Positions 1 through 7,998 of a stretch of 64,000 bases of DNA are shown here, piece after piece (within the stretch, counting starts at the first letter, position 1; the number at the start of each line of letters is the position of its first letter). The translations under genes were made by a program, and so were the position numbers. The notes under the pieces were generated by a model. The model worked only from the letters and a program-made list of their open reading frames with translations, was not told the DNA's origin and did not search any database. This DNA comes from Mesorhizobium qingshengii. GTDB taxonomy: Bacteria > Pseudomonadota > Alphaproteobacteria > Rhizobiales > Rhizobiaceae. The stretch is taken from positions 310,001 to 374,000 of the forward strand of contig NZ_JAPFQA010000004.1 of assembly GCF_027563465.1 (NCBI RefSeq). Direction: 5' to 3'.

Positions 1-1
1 G

Positions 2-532
2 CCAGATGGCGAGGGCACTGACGCTCTGGCGCTGGCGGCCGAAATCGTTGCTGCGCCAGCTCGGGCGCGGGGGAGGCCGCTTGGTGCCGCCAACCGCAAG
101 AACGGGGATCTGATCCGCTACCTGCAAGCGCGCGGCCATCGCGACCCGATGGTGACGCTGTCCATGATCCAGTCGGCCGACTTCGGCGCGCTCTGCCGCC
201 TGGTGGGCGCTGGCGGTGCCAAGCAGAAGCTGGCGGTCCTCGGGATCATTCGCGGCGCTGCCGCCGACCTGATGCCGTACCATCACGCCAAGAAGCCGCT
301 GCAGCTGGAACTGCCGGCCGGCGACAAGCGCCCGCTGATGGTGTTCGGCAACGTCGAGAACATGCAGGTCGTGGCCGATGGCGACGGCTTCATGAGCGCT
401 GGCATGATGCCGACCGATCGCGCCGAAAAAGCCAATGAAATCAATGGTGATGCCGTGCGACAAGCGGTAGACCAGTCGCACGAGAATGCTAACGCGTTGA
501 AAGGCAACGACAATCCGGGGTCAAGCGACTGA
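2..532 (+). CDS. Putative phage terminase small subunit (5' end cut by window)
   Basis: The frame is open from base 2, so the gene starts before the window; 176 codons are visible. The first internal ATG is at 149, but coding-like sequence precedes it (a basic GRPLGAANRKNGDLIRYLQA stretch), so that ATG is not taken as the start. The basic N-terminal region followed by a helical middle part resembles the DNA-binding small terminase subunits of podoviruses, which recognise the packaging site and load the large subunit. Position directly before terL supports this. Sequence similarity to named families is weak to the eye, so the role rests mainly on context. Confidence 0.5.
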   Translation, partial: PDGEGTDALALAAEIVAAPARARGRPLGAANRKNGDLIRYLQARGHRDPMVTLSMIQSADFGALCRLVGAGGAKQKLAVLGIIRGAAADLMPYHHAKKPLQLELPAGDKRPLMVFGNVENMQVVADGDGFMSAGMMPTDRAEKANEINGDAVRQAVDQSHENANALKGNDNPGSSD

Positions 533-833
533 TTGCAAATCAGTTGCGATATTGAAAACCGGAATCGCGAGGGCAGTTCTCGCGCACGTGCACGTGAGGC
601 CAGCGCCGCCTGGTGTAGGGCCTCGACCCCGCCCCCCATGCCTTGCCCAGCCCGAACCGGCCGGGCCGAATTTCGAAAACCGCCAGGCCCCCCCACCGCC
701 CACGGCCCTTCGGTCGCACACACGCGACCTATTCCGTTGGCTCGCAATGGACTCGCTGGGCGGCCGAATAAATTCTCGGCGTTGAATCGGGACGCGGGCG
801 CGCGGGCCGGGCGAAAATCGAGGGTTGCGGGCA
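533..833 (+). promoter_or_regulatory. 300-bp non-coding gap between small and large terminase, with inverted repeats
   Basis: No convincing gene lies here, which is unusual in this tightly packed region. Bases 566-584 form an inverted repeat (CGCGAG, 7-nt loop, CTCGCG). Bases 585-596 are two tandem copies of the palindrome CACGTG. The large terminase ribosome-binding site (GAGG at 820-823) sits at the right edge. The gap could hold a promoter or packaging signal; this is inference. Confidence 0.35.
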
Positions 834-2444
834 ATGGGTACAGGGCCAGATTTCCAAGGCGATTTCGATATCACCCGCTTCGAGCCGGCCGGTCCAGTCT
901 GCAAGGCCTTCATCGAGAGCAACGGCCCCTTCGACTTCATTCGAGGGCCATGGGGTAGCGGCAAGACCGTCTCGGCCGTGTTCAAGATCGCGCAGAAGGC
1001 CGGCACGCTGTTTCCGGTCTGCAAGGATGGCAAGATCAACGTCCGCTGCGCCGCCGTGCGCGAAACCTACCGCGAACTGGCCAAGACCGCGCTGCCGACC
1101 TGGCTGCGCTTCTTCCCGAAATACGGCCCGTACACGGCGAAGGAAAAGGATGCCTATTCCGGCGGGCAGGACAGGCCGGTCAACCACATCCTCGAATGGA
1201 ACGTGCTGCGGCAATGGCCGCAGGGCTGGAAAGAAACGACCGTGCGGCTGGAAATGCAGTTCGGCGCGATCGGTTCGGAAAACCTCGAAAGCTTCTTCAA
1301 GGGCTACGAAATCTCCTATGGCTGGCTCAACGAGTGCGACACCATGCACGAGGACGTGCCGGGCCTGCTGTTCGGGCGAACCGGGCGCTATCCGCCGCGC
1401 GACACGATCATGGAGTGGGAGGGCGAACGGCTCGGCTATGAGACCGACCCCGACACCGGCCAGAAGGTCATCAAGATCCCGCGCATGGTATTCGGCGACT
1501 TCAACCCGCCCGACGAAGTAAACTGGACCTACAAGCGCGAGATCGAGGAGCCGGAAAAGTGGCCGGGCTATAACTTTTTTGCGCAGCCGTCAGGGCTGGC
1601 GGCCAATGCCGAGAACCGCAAGCGCAAGACCAGGGCGGATTACGAGGCCGAGGAACGCGGCTTTGGCGGCCCGAAGGCGGCCGACAGCATCCGCAACGTG
1701 CACGGCAAGTACGCGCCCAAGAAAGTCGGCACGATCATCTACGACACGTTCGACCTGGCCGTGCACCGCTCGCCGGAATTGCTCGAACCGATACCGGGCT
1801 TGCCGATATCGCTGGGCTTCGACGGCGGCGGCCGACCGGCGCTGGCGCTCGGCCAGTTCCTACCGGACGGCCGGCTGCGGGCGTTGCGCGAGATCGTCTC
1901 GCAGCCCGATGTGGTGACCGGCGCGACGCGCTTCGCCACCTACTGCGTCGAGCTGCTGCTCGGGGATTTCAAGGGCTATCGCATCGAGGGCGCATATGGC
2001 GACCCGTCCGACTTTGAGGGCGCCGACCGGATCCAGGGCGAGCTGTCGTTCATGATGACGGTCAGTCAGGCGATCGGCGTCATGATCATGCCGACCGAAA
2101 CCAACGACATCCATTCGCGCACCGAAGCCTTGCGCTGGTACTTTGGCATGCACGATGCCAACACGCCGCGGTCGATCTGGGATCCACGCTGCAAGACCTC
2201 GATCCGGGGTTTCGTGTCGCAATATCACCTGACCAAGCAGGCCAGCAAGGGCAAGACAAACACGCTGGAAATCGACAAGAACGAATACTCCCACTCGATC
2301 AATGCCTGGGAATATCTCTGCTATGGCCGGCGCGGCCGGGCGGCGGTGATCAAGGATGCCGCGCAGGCCGGCCGGCCAAACAACGTGGTGCCGATCAAGT
2401 CGATCACGGTCAGGTCGGAATTCGATGTCTTCCAGTCCCGCTGA
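834..2444 (+). CDS. terL: Phage terminase large subunit
   Basis: 536 residues; the ATPase-nuclease motor that drives DNA into the prohead through the portal. A Walker A motif GPWGSGKT is at residues 38-45, and a Walker B-like stretch YGWLNECD lies near residue 162. The C-terminal half contains an acidic patch (LGFDGGG, later YGDPSDFEG) fitting the RNase H-like nuclease domain. Start: ATG at 834 has GAGG about ten bases upstream; an in-frame TTG at 825 is too close to that site. The last 20 bases overlap the next gene in another frame. Length is normal for podoviral TerL proteins. Confidence 0.93.
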   Translation: MGTGPDFQGDFDITRFEPAGPVCKAFIESNGPFDFIRGPWGSGKTVSAVFKIAQKAGTLFPVCKDGKINVRCAAVRETYRELAKTALPTWLRFFPKYGPYTAKEKDAYSGGQDRPVNHILEWNVLRQWPQGWKETTVRLEMQFGAIGSENLESFFKGYEISYGWLNECDTMHEDVPGLLFGRTGRYPPRDTIMEWEGERLGYETDPDTGQKVIKIPRMVFGDFNPPDEVNWTYKREIEEPEKWPGYNFFAQPSGLAANAENRKRKTRADYEAEERGFGGPKAADSIRNVHGKYAPKKVGTIIYDTFDLAVHRSPELLEPIPGLPISLGFDGGGRPALALGQFLPDGRLRALREIVSQPDVVTGATRFATYCVELLLGDFKGYRIEGAYGDPSDFEGADRIQGELSFMMTVSQAIGVMIMPTETNDIHSRTEALRWYFGMHDANTPRSIWDPRCKTSIRGFVSQYHLTKQASKGKTNTLEIDKNEYSHSINAWEYLCYGRRGRAAVIKDAAQAGRPNNVVPIKSITVRSEFDVFQSR

Positions 2445-2913
2445 ATGGCGCCTGGTCTCGCCGGCGCCGCGCGTGGCGGCGCTCGACCTCGCGGGCGCAG
2501 GTGCACGCGTGAGGCGCCTGGTGCTTGCCCAGGTGCGCAACGTCCAGACGGTCGGCATCTATCGCGGTGATGAGTGCATGGCCGTGGTCTATTTCGGCCG
2601 GCATGGCTGGCGCCGCACCGAAATGGCTCTGTCGATCGCGCCGGCCGCCCGCCAGCACATGGGCCGATTGGTCCGCATGGCGCAATTGACGCTTTTTGCC
2701 ATGGCCGAAACTCACCTCATCGTCGCCCGCATTCGGTCCAGCAATCATGCCGGCCAGCGCATGGCGATGCTCGTTGGCTTCCACGCGCACGGCAATTTCG
2801 AGCCCGGCGTATGGATTTTGAGGAAGGGCAGGCATGGGCGCGATCCTAGATCCCGGCAAGGCGGCGCGAAAAGCAGCCGAGGAACAGAAGGCGCAACAGG
2901 CGGTGGCGAATGA
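2425..2913 (+). CDS. Phage GNAT-like protein between terminase and portal
   Basis: 162 residues, starting at the ATG at 2425 inside the end of terL; longer in-frame starts would extend further into terL. The middle (a YRGDECMAVVYFG strand pair, then a helix, then HLIVARIRSSNHAGQRMAMLVGF) has the beta-alpha pattern of GNAT acyltransferases, where an Asn-x-x-(G/A)-x-x-(M/L) segment near the end contacts acetyl-CoA. Similar proteins occur at this position in other podovirus-type genomes. Its last 80 bases overlap the next small gene. Substrate is unknown. The C-terminal tail is low complexity (Gly/Ser/Arg), partly imposed by the overlap. Confidence 0.6.
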   Translation: MSSSPAEWRLVSPAPRVAALDLAGAGARVRRLVLAQVRNVQTVGIYRGDECMAVVYFGRHGWRRTEMALSIAPAARQHMGRLVRMAQLTLFAMAETHLIVARIRSSNHAGQRMAMLVGFHAHGNFEPGVWILRKGRHGRDPRSRQGGAKSSRGTEGATGGGE

Positions 2914-3028
2914 TCGCCAGCTGGCCGAGCTGCGCAACGCCGACGCGACCAGCGGCGCGACCAGGCGCAACCCGCGCGGCCGCCGCCTGTTCGTGTCCGA
3001 TGCCGCCTCAAAATCCGATCTGAGCTGA
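2834..3028 (+). CDS. Small phage protein upstream of portal
   Basis: 64 residues, basic and hydrophilic. An Ala/Lys/Glu-rich helix is followed by a GRRLFVSD-type stretch and a KSDL end. An AGGAAGG motif at 2821-2827 precedes the ATG. It overlaps the GNAT-like gene by 80 bases in another frame, and its stop shares one base with the portal start (TGATG). A short protein of this kind just before the portal recurs in T7-like phages, but its function is not known to me. The reading is supported by the coupled overlaps at both ends. Confidence 0.6.
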   Translation: MGAILDPGKAARKAAEEQKAQQAVANDRQLAELRNADATSGATRRNPRGRRLFVSDAASKSDLS

Positions 3029-4635
3029 TGGTTGACCTCGCCATCGGCGGCACGCCAGTCGATAAGCAGCGCCAGCGTTCCAAACAAGTTTGGGGCGACC
3101 GGGCCGGCTGGGATTCGATGTATTGCGAGGCCTATGACTATGTGCTGCCGAACCGGCGGCCAGGCGGTGCGGGCAAGACCAAGCGCCCCACCCAGATGAT
3201 TTTCGATATGACCGGGCCAAACTCGGCCATGCATTGCGCTGGCGAAATCCAGCGCCAGATGTTCCCGGCATCGACGCCGTTCATTGTCGAGACCGGCCCG
3301 CTGGTCGCCCAGCAGCTGCAGGCCTCGGAAAAGGTCGCCTGGGACAAGAAGCTGCAGGGCGTCGCCAGTTTCGTCTACCCGTTCATGAAAACCGGCGATT
3401 ACGACGATGCCATGCACGAGGCCTGCACCGACCTGACGCTGGGCACCGGCGTGGTGCTGCCGCTCAAAGGTCCGTCGATCAATGAACCGGTGCGCTTCGC
3501 CTGCATCCCGCAGGACGAAGTGGCGATCGGTCAGGATGCATGGGGCCGCGTCAATTATGTCTCATGGAAGCGCTGCAACCTTGGCCGCGAAGCGATCATC
3601 GAGGCGTGGCCGAAGGGCGATTTCACGGCCGGTTTCAAGCAGGCGGCGAAGAAAAAACCCTATGAGGAAGTTGTCATCTATCAGGATTTTTACCGCCTGC
3701 CGGACATGCGCTGGCAGTTTTGCGTTTATCTCGAGACGGAAGGCGGCTTCATCGCCCAGGAGACCTATGCCACCCAGCCGGTGGCCGTCATGCGCTTCTA
3801 TCGCTGGCCGGGCGAGGCCTATGGGCGCGGCCCGGTGCTGTTCGCGCTGCCGACCATCAAGACCGTCAACAAGGCGCAGGAACTGACGCTGAAGGCGGCC
3901 GCCATTCAGCTGCTCGGCATCTGGGGCTTTAGGGCCGGCGGCACGTTCAACCCCGACACGGTGCGGCTCGGGCCCGGCGAATTCTGGCCGATGCAGTCGA
4001 CAGGCGGTCTGCTCGGGCCTGATGTCCAGCGCCTCGACACGGCAAGTGGCCGCATCGATGTGGCGAAAATGATCATCGGCGACGGCCAGCGCCAGATCCG
4101 CGAAGCGCTGCTCGACACCCGCCTGTTCGATGATGGCGGCACGCCGCCCTCGGCCTCGGAAGTGGCGCTGATGCAGGCGCAGAACGCGAAGGTTCACATC
4201 GGCGCCTATGGCCGCCTCAACACCGAAGGTACAGGCGTCATCGTGCCGCGTGTCATGGAAATCCTCAGCGAATGGAAGCTCCTGCCGCAGCTCATGAGCT
4301 TCAATCAGCTCTTGGTTTCCATGTACATCAATTCGCCGATGGCGGCCGCGCTGAAGGCCGACCAACTGCAGGCCTCGGTGAATTACTACCGCCTAGTCGC
4401 GGAGACGGTCGGGCCGGAGCGCGTCAACGAATATATCTCGATCGACCGCTATCTGGACCGTAGCCGCAATGGCCTGCTGGTGCCGATCGACATCGTTGCG
4501 ACCGATGAAGAAAAGAAGGCGGCGCAGACCGACAACGCGCAGCGCCAGGCGGCGGCCGTCGCCGCGCAAGCTGCCGTCAAGGCGGCGCCAAACCTTGTCG
4601 ACGCGGCAATGCAGCCGGAGCAGCAAGCAGCATGA
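3028..4635 (+). CDS. Portal (head-to-tail connector) protein
   Basis: 535 residues, matching the T7 gp8-like head-tail connector family, normally about 510 to 550 residues. The ring of this protein sits at one capsid vertex, nucleates assembly, passes DNA during packaging and binds the tail. The N-terminal region (a WDSMYCEAYDYVLPNR segment) and the central FYRWPGEAYGRGPVLFALP segment are typical. The C-terminus is Ala/Gln-rich. The ATG overlaps the upstream TGA by one base, and the downstream gene starts in an ATGA overlap at 4632, so expression is probably coupled through the head operon. Confidence 0.93.
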   Translation: MVDLAIGGTPVDKQRQRSKQVWGDRAGWDSMYCEAYDYVLPNRRPGGAGKTKRPTQMIFDMTGPNSAMHCAGEIQRQMFPASTPFIVETGPLVAQQLQASEKVAWDKKLQGVASFVYPFMKTGDYDDAMHEACTDLTLGTGVVLPLKGPSINEPVRFACIPQDEVAIGQDAWGRVNYVSWKRCNLGREAIIEAWPKGDFTAGFKQAAKKKPYEEVVIYQDFYRLPDMRWQFCVYLETEGGFIAQETYATQPVAVMRFYRWPGEAYGRGPVLFALPTIKTVNKAQELTLKAAAIQLLGIWGFRAGGTFNPDTVRLGPGEFWPMQSTGGLLGPDVQRLDTASGRIDVAKMIIGDGQRQIREALLDTRLFDDGGTPPSASEVALMQAQNAKVHIGAYGRLNTEGTGVIVPRVMEILSEWKLLPQLMSFNQLLVSMYINSPMAAALKADQLQASVNYYRLVAETVGPERVNEYISIDRYLDRSRNGLLVPIDIVATDEEKKAAQTDNAQRQAAAVAAQAAVKAAPNLVDAAMQPEQQAA

Positions 4636-5009
4636 GCGGAAGCCCGTTTCCTTTCTCTCGGCCAATGATGGCCATTGACCAACTGCTTGCGGGCACACCG
4701 ACTTGGGATGGCCTCAGCCAGGCGATGTTTCCGGCCAAGGTCGCCGACAATTTCGACCCCGGCGAGCACATGAAGATCATGCTGTTCCATTTCTACGGCA
4801 CCGGCGAGGGCCGCAGCATCATTGAATGGATGGCTGATCTGACCGTGCGGGCGCCGTTCCCGCATGTCGGCTCGATGAAGGAAAGCGCGGCCCTCGCGGC
4901 CGCCAAGCACGAGGCGCGAACCGCCGTCGGCTATGCGTTGCTGCGCGCGATCGCCGAAGGTGAACAACTCTGGACGCAGCGAAGGAGCCACCATGAAAAA
5001 CCTGCTTGA
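4632..5009 (+). CDS. Conserved phage head-region protein, possibly Bbp19-like
   Basis: 125 residues, starting in an ATGA overlap with the portal gene and ending 17 bases inside the scaffold gene. The pattern FYGTGEGRSIIEWMADL, then a helix EARTAVGYALLRAIAEGE, resembles a small family found next to portals in podoviruses (Bbp19-like); that assignment is from memory of the pattern and is tentative. No catalytic motif is visible. Its place between portal and scaffold suggests a role in head assembly. Confidence 0.6.
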   Translation: MSGSPFPFSRPMMAIDQLLAGTPTWDGLSQAMFPAKVADNFDPGEHMKIMLFHFYGTGEGRSIIEWMADLTVRAPFPHVGSMKESAALAAAKHEARTAVGYALLRAIAEGEQLWTQRRSHHEKPA

Positions 5010-5928
5010 GAAATACCTTCATCCATTCTGCAACGCCGATGGTGGTGGCGGCGCCGGTGGGGGCGGCGCTGCTGCAGCTGCCGGCACAGGGGATGCCGCT
5101 GGCGGTGCCGGCGGCGCGGCGGCGGCCGGTGCTGAGGGTGGCTCCAACGAGGCGGCCGCCGCCGCAGCTGCAGCCGCAGCGGCCGCAGCCGGTTCGGGCG
5201 GGCCATACCGCCCGCAAGGCCTGCCCGACACCATGTTTGGGAAGGATGACCGCGAGACCATGGATAAAATGGCGACGGCCTTGAACGGCTATCGCCAGCG
5301 CGATTCGGCCATTCCCGACAAGGTCGAGGCCTACAACGCCTTTGAGATCGACAAGGCGCCGGAAGCAATCCAGCCGCACCTGCAGGAGCTGGCAAAGGAT
5401 CCTCTGTTCGGCGCCGTGGCCAAAGTGGCGATGGCCGAGAAAGTGCCGCCGGCGGTGCTGCACAAGCTGACCACGGCGCTGTACACCCAGGCGGCCGAGG
5501 CCGGCATTCTGGAGGCGCCGCTCGACCCGGCGAAAGAACGGGCAGCACTTCTGCCCGACGGGGCCAAGGCCCTGCCCAAGGCGCAGCAGGACGCCGCGAT
5601 TGATGCCCGCATGCAGGCTAACGAAGATTTCGTCAAGCTGATGGTACAGCATGGCCTGCCAAAGGATGTCGGGGAACACGGCCTGCTGATGCTGATGGAC
5701 ACTGCCAAGGGCAATCAACTGATCGAGTTTTTCGCCTCGAAGATGACCGGCGCCGACAAGGCCGCACCGTTTGCTGGTGCTGGCGCCGGCGCCGGCGCCG
5801 CCGATCAGCGGGCCGCCTTGCGCGCCGAAATGGCGGCGCCCGAAATGGACCCGCAGCATCCCAAGTTCAACCGCGCCGCCTATGACGCGCTCGACCAGAA
5901 ATATCAGAAGCTGTTCGGCTCCAAGTAG
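4993..5928 (+). CDS. Capsid scaffolding (assembly) protein
   Basis: 311 residues starting at ATG 4993, with GGAG eight bases upstream; earlier in-frame starts read through the preceding gene and lack such a site. A 60-residue Gly/Ala low-complexity stretch (about residues 16-75) follows the first helix. An acidic, Ala-rich helical body comes next, and a short basic C-terminal helix ends in KYQKLFGSK. This resembles T7 gp9-type scaffolds, whose C-terminus binds the capsid protein and which leave the finished head. Position between portal and capsid supports the call. The sequence is low in complexity, so homology alone is a weak argument. Confidence 0.8.
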   Translation: MKNLLEKYLHPFCNADGGGGAGGGGAAAAAGTGDAAGGAGGAAAAGAEGGSNEAAAAAAAAAAAAAGSGGPYRPQGLPDTMFGKDDRETMDKMATALNGYRQRDSAIPDKVEAYNAFEIDKAPEAIQPHLQELAKDPLFGAVAKVAMAEKVPPAVLHKLTTALYTQAAEAGILEAPLDPAKERAALLPDGAKALPKAQQDAAIDARMQANEDFVKLMVQHGLPKDVGEHGLLMLMDTAKGNQLIEFFASKMTGADKAAPFAGAGAGAGAADQRAALRAEMAAPEMDPQHPKFNRAAYDALDQKYQKLFGSK

Positions 5929-5944
5929 GCTCGCAATTGACGCC

Positions 5945-5973
5945 GCGCCGGCCGGGGCATCCTCGACCGGCGC
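5945..5973 (+). terminator. Hairpin between scaffold and capsid genes
   Basis: Arms GCGCCGG at 5945-5951 and CCGGCGC at 5967-5973 enclose a 15-nt loop. No T-run follows, so it may be a weak terminator, an RNA processing site or an mRNA-stabilising element ahead of the capsid message. Confidence 0.3.
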
Positions 5974-6084
5974 AACCAAGGGAGCGACCCGGCGGCATCG
6001 GGCTATCCTTCACCGGACCCTGATCGACCCGGCTCTATCGGCCCCACGGCTGCTTGAAACAGCAACCTCAAAGGGGTCTTTCCC

Positions 6085-6969
6085 ATGTCTCAGAACATTG
6101 CAGCCTGGTTTACCGAGAAAATCTCCGACAAGATCACCGTGCTTGCCCAGTCGAAGGGCGGGTACCTCGACAACACGATGATGCGCGGCGACGTGGTCGC
6201 CAACACCGTCAAGTTCCCGATCGTCGGCCGCACCAATGTCTATCGCCTGACCGGCGCCATCGAACGCGTTCCCGCCGCCGGTCCCGGCCTGACCACAGTG
6301 CAGATGAACTTCACCGACTATGAAGCCTCGGATTTCTGGCGCACCCAGGACGCCTACAAGGCCGGGCCGAACGAACAGCAGGCGCTTGCCGAGATCATCG
6401 TCAAGGCGGTGCGCCGCCAGCGCGACCAGATCAAGCTGGACGCCTTGGCCGCTTTCGGCGCCCTTGGCGGTTCCGGCGTGACCACGATCGGCGACGGCAC
6501 GGCGCGAATCGACATCCTGCACACCGAACAGGCACGGGCCGAAATCGCGGCAACCGGTTCCGACGATGACGAGATCTACGCCGCGTTCCCGGCGCTGTGG
6601 ATGTCGCAGCTGTGCTTCTACAAAGAGTTCGCCGATGCGCAGTGGGTCGGCCTCGCGAACGCGCCGTTCTCGCAGTCCCAGCGCATCCGCAGCAAGACGG
6701 TGCGCGGCGTCACCTACATGGAACTGCCCGACGAATGCTTCGCCTCGCCGGGCGGCACCGACTGGTACGCCTACATGTGGGCCAAGACCGCCATGGGTGC
6801 GGAAGACGCCTGGAACCAGGAGACGCCCGATATCACGCCGCAGCCGCTGCTGCAGGGCACGCCCTACCTGGTCAAGGCGGGTCTCGGCGGTGCCGCCATC
6901 GGCATCGAGGGCACGCGCGTCAAGCGCTTCAAGATGCTGAAGAACGCCACGCTGGCACGCCCGGCATAA
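6085..6969 (+). CDS. Major capsid protein
   Basis: 294 residues. It starts at ATG 6085 after an AAGGGG site and is preceded by a 156-bp untranslated gap, consistent with separate strong expression. The protein lacks a signal peptide and transmembrane segments. An N-terminal helix (SQNIAAWFTEKISDKITVLAQ) is followed by a mixed alpha/beta body. It fits the HK97-fold capsid proteins of temperate podoviruses by position after the scaffold and before a terminator and the tail tube genes. The direct sequence signature is modest; context carries most of the weight. Confidence 0.85.
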   Translation: MSQNIAAWFTEKISDKITVLAQSKGGYLDNTMMRGDVVANTVKFPIVGRTNVYRLTGAIERVPAAGPGLTTVQMNFTDYEASDFWRTQDAYKAGPNEQQALAEIIVKAVRRQRDQIKLDALAAFGALGGSGVTTIGDGTARIDILHTEQARAEIAATGSDDDEIYAAFPALWMSQLCFYKEFADAQWVGLANAPFSQSQRIRSKTVRGVTYMELPDECFASPGGTDWYAYMWAKTAMGAEDAWNQETPDITPQPLLQGTPYLVKAGLGGAAIGIEGTRVKRFKMLKNATLARPA

Positions 6970-6983
6970 GCAGCCTCGCAAGG

Positions 6984-7010
6984 CCCGCCGGCAATCCAGC
7001 CGGCGGGTTT
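6984..7010 (+). terminator. Terminator downstream of major capsid gene
   Basis: Nine-base perfect arms CCCGCCGGC (6984-6992) and GCCGGCGGG (6999-7007) enclose a 6-nt loop and are followed by TTT. The position just after the capsid gene matches the T-phi terminator after gene 10 in T7, which there lowers transcription of the tail genes. The T-run is short, so partial termination is likely. Confidence 0.65.
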
Positions 7011-7042
7011 CATCCAAAGAACGCCATCACAGGAGATCTCCA

Positions 7043-7327
7043 ATGGCCGGTTTTGAAGCCCGCTCCCTCTGCCTGGTCAACTCGGTGCCCTACGGCACCG
7101 GTGGCAGGGCAGTCGATTTCTTCCACTACGCCACCGCCGATGCCGTCGCTACCGTGATCGCGGCCGGCTACTTCAACAACGCCCGCGACAAGCTCGCGAT
7201 CAACGATGTGATCGAAGCGCTGTGTGTCGCGGACGGTACTGGCGACCGCGTCTCGCTGATCGTCACGGCGGCGCCCGCGACCGGTAACGTCACCACCGCG
7301 ATAAACACCGACGCCTCCGGCGCGTAA
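7043..7327 (+). CDS. Small phage structural-region protein
   Basis: 94 residues, preceded by a strong AGGAG at 7031-7035. The protein has alternating beta-strand and helix pattern (a DRVSLIVTAA strand near the C-terminus) with no membrane segment or catalytic motif. It lies between the capsid terminator and the tail tube A gene, where small head-decoration or head-completion proteins can be found, but I do not recognise the family. Confidence 0.55.
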   Translation: MAGFEARSLCLVNSVPYGTGGRAVDFFHYATADAVATVIAAGYFNNARDKLAINDVIEALCVADGTGDRVSLIVTAAPATGNVTTAINTDASGA

Positions 7328-7353
7328 CGTCGGCAAGCCGGCAGAGGGACATC

Positions 7354-7998
7354 ATGGCCGACGCGGAAATCGACAAGGCAATGATCGTGAATTGGGCGCT
7401 GGTCGAACTCGGGCTGGCGCCCAAATTCTCGATTGACGACGAAACGGCGCTTGGCGGCTTTGTCGACATCTTCTGGCCGCGCGCGCTGGCGCGGTCGTTC
7501 GGCCTGCATGACTGGACCTTCTGCCGGCAAACCTTCCAGCTGACCAGGCAGGAAGCCACGCCGGTGACCGGCTACCGCTATGGCTTCGACCTGCCGGGCA
7601 ACCGCGTCGGGCCGGCACTGAAACTGCTTTCCGATCCGCGCCAATCAACGCCGATCCGCGATTTCACCATCGAGGGCAAGACCGTGTTCTGCGACGAACA
7701 GCAGGCCTATGCCCGCTGCAAGGTCATGGTCGACCCGGTCGACTGGGAACCGCAGTTCGCCGATGCCTTCGCCACGCTGCTGGCGTCCTATCTGGCGATC
7801 CCGCTGACGCAGGATGCCGAGCTGGCGGCCGACAAGGAAGCCAAGGCGATCGGCTCGCCGTCGACCGGAGGCACCGGCGGCATTTTCGGCCGCATGATCG
7901 CCCAGGACCGCGCCGCAGCGCCTGTCAGCGATCCGGCGGTGTCGCGGGCGCTCGATGGCGGCCGCACCGGCGGCGGCGACTGGTTCGGGCGCTGGTAG
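7354..7998 (+). CDS. Tail tubular protein A (T7 gp11-like)
   Basis: 214 residues. The N-terminal pattern (IVNWALVELGLAP, then FWPRALARSFGLHDWTFC) is that of T7 gp11-type tail tubular protein A, which forms the adaptor ring between portal and nozzle. The YGFDLPGN segment is also typical. The C-terminus is Gly-rich. The stop codon (7996-7998) abuts the start of the next gene with no spacer, indicating coupled translation of the two ring proteins. Confidence 0.85.
   Translation: MADAEIDKAMIVNWALVELGLAPKFSIDDETALGGFVDIFWPRALARSFGLHDWTFCRQTFQLTRQEATPVTGYRYGFDLPGNRVGPALKLLSDPRQSTPIRDFTIEGKTVFCDEQQAYARCKVMVDPVDWEPQFADAFATLLASYLAIPLTQDAELAADKEAKAIGSPSTGGTGGIFGRMIAQDRAAAPVSDPAVSRALDGGRTGGGDWFGRW

Noticed and set aside
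283..1349. Minus-strand open frames across the terminase region
   Set aside because: Long antisense frames are expected at this GC content; they have no ribosome-binding sites and the plus-strand proteins are clearly real.
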